Assembly (NCBI GenBank): GCA_019262145.1
Contig: CP076745.1
Span: 1,423,093 to 1,487,092, forward strand
Length of the DNA stretch: 64,000 nt
Direction of reading: 5' to 3'
Source of the DNA: Candidatus Methanogranum gryphiswaldense
Lineage (GTDB): Archaea; Thermoplasmatota; Thermoplasmata; Methanomassiliicoccales; Methanomethylophilaceae
Shown one piece after another: positions 62,280-64,000 of this stretch. The stretch's first letter is position 1. Every line of letters starts with the position of its first letter. The notes below the pieces were generated by a model that made no database searches, was not told the DNA's origin, and worked only from the letters and a program-made list of their open reading frames with translations. The translations under genes and the position numbers were made by a program.

Positions 62280-63467
62280 ATGGTAATATTTCTTCCATTT
62301 CCTGGATACAGGCCTAACCTGAAAGCCAAAGAATCGATCGGAGACCGCGTCTCACCTCCTTATGATGTGATCGGCCCCGAATACCTGAAAGAACTTCAGA
62401 GCCACAAGAACAACGTGACCAACCTCACTCTCAATCCGGATGCAGACAAGAGATACCACTCTGCAAGAAAGGAACTGGAAAGGATGATCTCGGATGGCAG
62501 CCTGAAACAGGACGCGAACTCCTTTTACTTCTATCAACAGACATTCGACGATGCAGGCATCCGTAAAACAAGGACTGGTATCGTTGGAATACTTAAAACA
62601 GAAGAATACTCGAAAGGCAACATCATACCTCATGAAGAGACCTTCTCGAAAATAAAAGAGGATCGTCTCAACCTATTGAGGGATATGGGATCTCATTTGG
62701 AGTCCATATTTGGTATATTCGAAGGTTTCACACCAGAATTGAACAAAAAAATAGACAATTCGGCGCAACTCATCTATAGATTCGTAGATCCACAGAACGT
62801 TGAACACAGATACCTTAGGATCGCAGACACAGAGATCTGCAAAGAGATATCCGAACAGATGAAAGGACAGAAGATGCTCATCGCTGACGGTCACCATAGA
62901 TATGAGACCGCCCTTAACTATGCGAAAGAGAATCCGGACGACGAAAAGAAACAATATGTTCTCACTACAATGATCGCCGCCGATGACAAAGGATTGGTCA
63001 TCTGGCCTACACACAGACTCGTGGATGCCGGAGATATCTCCGAAAAGAATGCGATCACGAAAATATCAAAAGAAATGACCCTCAAAGAAGTGAAAGTTGA
63101 GGAAATGGAATCCGAACTTAAGGACTGGATGATGGGTTTGATGTTCAGATCTGGAAAATGTTTCCTTGCAAAATACGATAAAAAAGATGATCCGATGTGG
63201 AAATTGGACACATACGTCGCACAGGAACTCATATTGAAAGATGTGTACAAATACGATGAGGATAAAGCAAAAGTGTCCTTCGACGCAGAATACACCTCAG
63301 TCAAAAAGAAGATGGATAACAAAGAACACGATCTTGCAATAATCCTGAACGATCCCAAACTCCAAACCATCTGGGACCTTTCCATGATCGGAAAGAGGAT
63401 GCCGAAGAAAACGACATTCTTCTTCCCCAAGATCTGGTCAGGATTTGTTTTCTATAAAATGGATTGA
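62280..63467 (+). CDS. DUF1015-family protein
   Basis: 395 residues. The family signature is IADGHHRYETALNYA near residue 200, with the N-terminal SPPYDVI (about 25-31), HEETFSKIKEDRLNLLR in the middle and FFPKIWSGFVFYKM at the end. DUF1015 proteins are widespread in bacteria and archaea; their biochemical role is not settled. Length is typical. A separate small hairpin terminator follows. No operon partner is evident. Confidence 0.85.
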   Translation: MVIFLPFPGYRPNLKAKESIGDRVSPPYDVIGPEYLKELQSHKNNVTNLTLNPDADKRYHSARKELERMISDGSLKQDANSFYFYQQTFDDAGIRKTRTGIVGILKTEEYSKGNIIPHEETFSKIKEDRLNLLRDMGSHLESIFGIFEGFTPELNKKIDNSAQLIYRFVDPQNVEHRYLRIADTEICKEISEQMKGQKMLIADGHHRYETALNYAKENPDDEKKQYVLTTMIAADDKGLVIWPTHRLVDAGDISEKNAITKISKEMTLKEVKVEEMESELKDWMMGLMFRSGKCFLAKYDKKDDPMWKLDTYVAQELILKDVYKYDEDKAKVSFDAEYTSVKKKMDNKEHDLAIILNDPKLQTIWDLSMIGKRMPKKTTFFFPKIWSGFVFYKMD

Positions 63468-63473
63468 TCTCAA

Positions 63474-63497
63474 AGGGTCCGAAAGGACCCTACCTTT
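63474..63497 (+). terminator. Terminator after the DUF1015 gene
   Basis: AGGGTCC-GAAA-GGACCCT, a perfect 7-bp stem with a GNRA-type loop (63474-63491), then ACCTTTT, shortly after the stop and between convergent genes. Confidence 0.7.
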
Positions 63498-63506
63498 TAC
63501 AAAATA

Positions 63507-64000
63507 TCAAAGATTCCTTTTAATGGCCGTCCCGCTCCCTTGAGACACTGGCTCAAGTTGCTCACGCACCACGAATACCGGTCCGTGTCCGCCTATCGCC
63601 ATACACGGCCTCCCAGAATCCCTGGACATCTCATGCATGATGTCCATCACAAGCCCCCTCATCCTCTTGGCCTTTGGCGGATCTATATCAACCGTTGTCA
63701 TCAGATAGGGTGCTATTGAATTGAATCTTCTAAGATCCTCTGAAAAATGCTTTATGTCCAGTAAAAGATCACCAGTGAATATCAGATTCAACTTCTTGCA
63801 AATAAATATGCATTCACCGTACATGTGTCCACCTTCTCCCTCCAACACATCGAAGTCATAAGGGCCGACTGAAAAACTTCCGATGTTCAAGAACCCGATA
63901 TGCTCTTTAGGCGTACCGGTATCTATGATCCTCACCTGGGACATGTTCGGAGGACGATAACTGGTTATGATCCTACTGAGCCTGCTGTATCCACGGCAGA
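63507..64000 (-). CDS. Metallo-beta-lactamase-fold hydrolase, C-terminal part
   Basis: The frame has no stop up to the right edge, so the 5' end lies outside the window; about 163 residues are visible. The segment VRIIDTGTPKEHIGF, then LEGEGGHMYGECIFI and LIFTGDLLLD, matches the second half of MBL-fold proteins with the third zinc His (GGH) and the bridging Asp (TGD). The first HxHxDH motif would be in the missing part. A late ...AIGGHGPVFVVRE supplies the last His. Substrate unknown. Confidence 0.75.
   Translation of the reverse strand, partial: CRGYSRLSRIITSYRPPNMSQVRIIDTGTPKEHIGFLNIGSFSVGPYDFDVLEGEGGHMYGECIFICKKLNLIFTGDLLLDIKHFSEDLRRFNSIAPYLMTTVDIDPPKAKRMRGLVMDIMHEMSRDSGRPCMAIGGHGPVFVVREQLEPVSQGSGTAIKRNL

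Noticed and set aside
1-64000. CRISPR array
   Set aside because: No series of evenly spaced direct repeats with unique spacers was found on reading through the window.

Overview
The window is a stretch of archaeal chromosome, most likely from a host-associated methylotrophic methanogen of the order Methanomassiliicoccales (class Thermoplasmata). Clearly archaeal genes are the family B DNA polymerase, ribosomal proteins L15e and S15, fibrillarin, Kae1, the GAN/RecJ-like DHH nuclease, the thermosome, an IMPase-NAD kinase fusion and a TrmB regulator; promoters look like TATA boxes and many genes appear leaderless. HypE shows that the cell matures [NiFe] hydrogenases. None of the 58 genes read here ends in TAG (46 TGA, 12 TAA by my reading), as expected of an organism that decodes amber as pyrrolysine. 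Several modules look bacterial in origin: type III glutamine synthetase with full-length glutamate synthase, AdiA-type arginine decarboxylase with its antiporter, DnaK/DnaJ/GrpE and a MerR regulator. This fits life in a gut-like habitat. The order-level assignment is inference.

Layout. 1-8.2 kb: end of ksgA, a TrmB regulator divergent from an MFS pump, a QueG-like Fe-S protein, YchF-type GTPase, DNA polymerase B and L15e. 8.3-16.2 kb: a ThiI-like protein with a lost PP-loop, TauE/DUF1634, tRNA-Leu, a phosphohexomutase-like protein with altered catalytic loops, a JAMM protein coupled to NAD kinase, fibrillarin, Nudix and a TM2 protein. 16.3-23.4 kb: S15, DHH nuclease, Kae1, MATE pump, tRNA-Val, proBA and tRNA-Ser. 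23.5-26.7 kb: a Sau3AI-like restriction-modification island with Vsr. 26.8-30.2 kb: MsrA, DJ-1/PfpI, two tiny membrane proteins, a GNAT protein and TerC. 30.3-35.6 kb: dnaJ-dnaK-grpE and thermosome. 35.8-39.3 kb: unknown and membrane proteins. 39.6-43.4 kb: arginine-dependent acid-resistance pair. 43.7-50.4 kb: glutamate synthase and glutamine synthetase III. 50.6-51.4 kb: MerR-type regulator. 51.5-56.0 kb: a five-gene SPFH/zinc-ribbon/coiled-coil operon resembling the Bacillus ydjFGHI membrane-stress operon. 56.2-58.0 kb: an internally duplicated HTH regulator, then a dense palindrome array and a short structured transcript. 58.0-60.8 kb: purine salvage (hpt, ade, apt). 60.9-64 kb: tRNA-Arg, hypE, a DUF1015 protein and a partial metallo-beta-lactamase-fold protein.

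The most original parts are the SPFH/zinc-ribbon operon, the palindrome array plus structured RNA at 57.69-58.02 kb, and two enzyme families here with altered active-site motifs (ThiI-like and phosphohexomutase-like). Start codons are often uncertain because transcripts look leaderless; alternatives are given. All family assignments come from reading motifs and lengths; no search was run.
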